Assembly (NCBI GenBank): GCA_017452035.1
Contig: JAFTNE010000176.1
Location: 1-6,023 of the forward strand
From: Clostridia bacterium
GTDB lineage: Bacteria > Bacillota > Clostridia > Christensenellales > CAG-314
Direction: 5' to 3'
Length of the DNA stretch: 6,023 bases
Under the pieces are notes generated by a model. It was given only the letters and a program-made list of their open reading frames with translations. It ran no database searches and was not told the DNA's origin. The translations under genes and the position numbers were made by a program. This document shows positions 5,914 through 6,023 of this stretch, in pieces (position 1 is the stretch's first letter; each line of letters starts with the position of its first letter).

Positions 5914-6023
5914 CTAATCAATTGTTATACCAGCATTATACACCACCTTGGCAAAATTATCAACTGTTGCAAAGTCAAAAAGGGGCAAGCAGTAGGTGTT
6001 TTGATGATACAAACTGCAATACA
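5914..6023 (-). CDS. 3' end of an unidentified upstream gene (partial, 35 codons visible)
   Basis: On the - strand a frame open to the window edge gives a protein-like tail containing LPLFDFATVDNFAK and ending VVYNAGITID, then TAG at 5914-5916. The residue mix and codon choice look like its neighbours. The stop lies eight bases before the ATG of the radical SAM gene, and the latter's ribosome binding site AGAGG (5911-5915) overlaps it, which is typical operon packing. I do not recognise the family from 35 residues. This places the radical SAM and chrA genes downstream of at least one more gene in a shared transcript. Confidence 0.65.
   Translation of the reverse strand, partial: YCSLYHQNTYCLPLFDFATVDNFAKVVYNAGITID
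5935..5963 (-). promoter_or_regulatory. Promoter-like sequence inside the end of the upstream gene, ahead of the radical SAM gene
   Basis: On the - strand TTGATA (5958-5963; 5 of 6 matches to the -35 box) is 17 bp from a perfect TATAAT (5935-5940). It would start transcripts near 5928, about 22 bases before ATG 5905. It lies within the apparent coding end of the upstream gene, so it is either an internal promoter or coincidence. Confidence 0.5.

Overview
The window reads as ordinary bacterial chromosome, moderately AT-rich. It has strong AGGAGG-type ribosome binding sites, sigma-A-like promoters with extended -10 elements, GTG as well as ATG starts, and tight operons. Gene content (Firmicutes-type LacZ, AzgA-family purine permease, a small XRE regulator, paired short ChrA proteins, a COG1313 radical SAM protein) suggests an anaerobic member of the Bacillota, possibly an uncultured gut clostridium. 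That placement is inference. Genes end with TAA, TAG and TGA, so nothing indicates a recoded genetic code.

Left part, + strand (1-1770): the 3' portion of a family GH2 beta-galactosidase gene, entering from outside the window. The TIM barrel with both catalytic glutamates is intact. The linker domain that normally follows the barrel seems to be missing, and an in-frame TAA at 1201-1203 cuts the C-terminal beta-sandwich domain in two. The second half continues in the same frame to 1719. The gene therefore looks like a decaying pseudogene, or a good one carrying a sequencing or assembly error. A rho-independent terminator follows.

Centre, + strand (1771-3302): a single-gene unit with its own extended -10 promoter, encoding a 460-residue NCS2/AzgA-type nucleobase permease. 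It ends at a bidirectional terminator shared with the convergent gene on the other side.

Right part, - strand (3303-6023, transcribed right to left): the last 35 codons of an unidentified upstream gene, a COG1313 ('PflX'-type) radical SAM protein, and two short-chain chromate-transporter-family genes. These are packed with 8- and 9-bp gaps and then a 4-bp ATGA overlap, so they look like one operon. Beyond a 200-bp AT-rich intergenic stretch lies a 65-residue XRE-type DNA-binding protein with its own promoter and GTG start.

No RNA gene, insertion sequence, CRISPR array or complete new system is visible. The best leads are the doubly damaged lacZ, the radical SAM/ChrA pair operon, and the repeat-rich control region of the small regulator.
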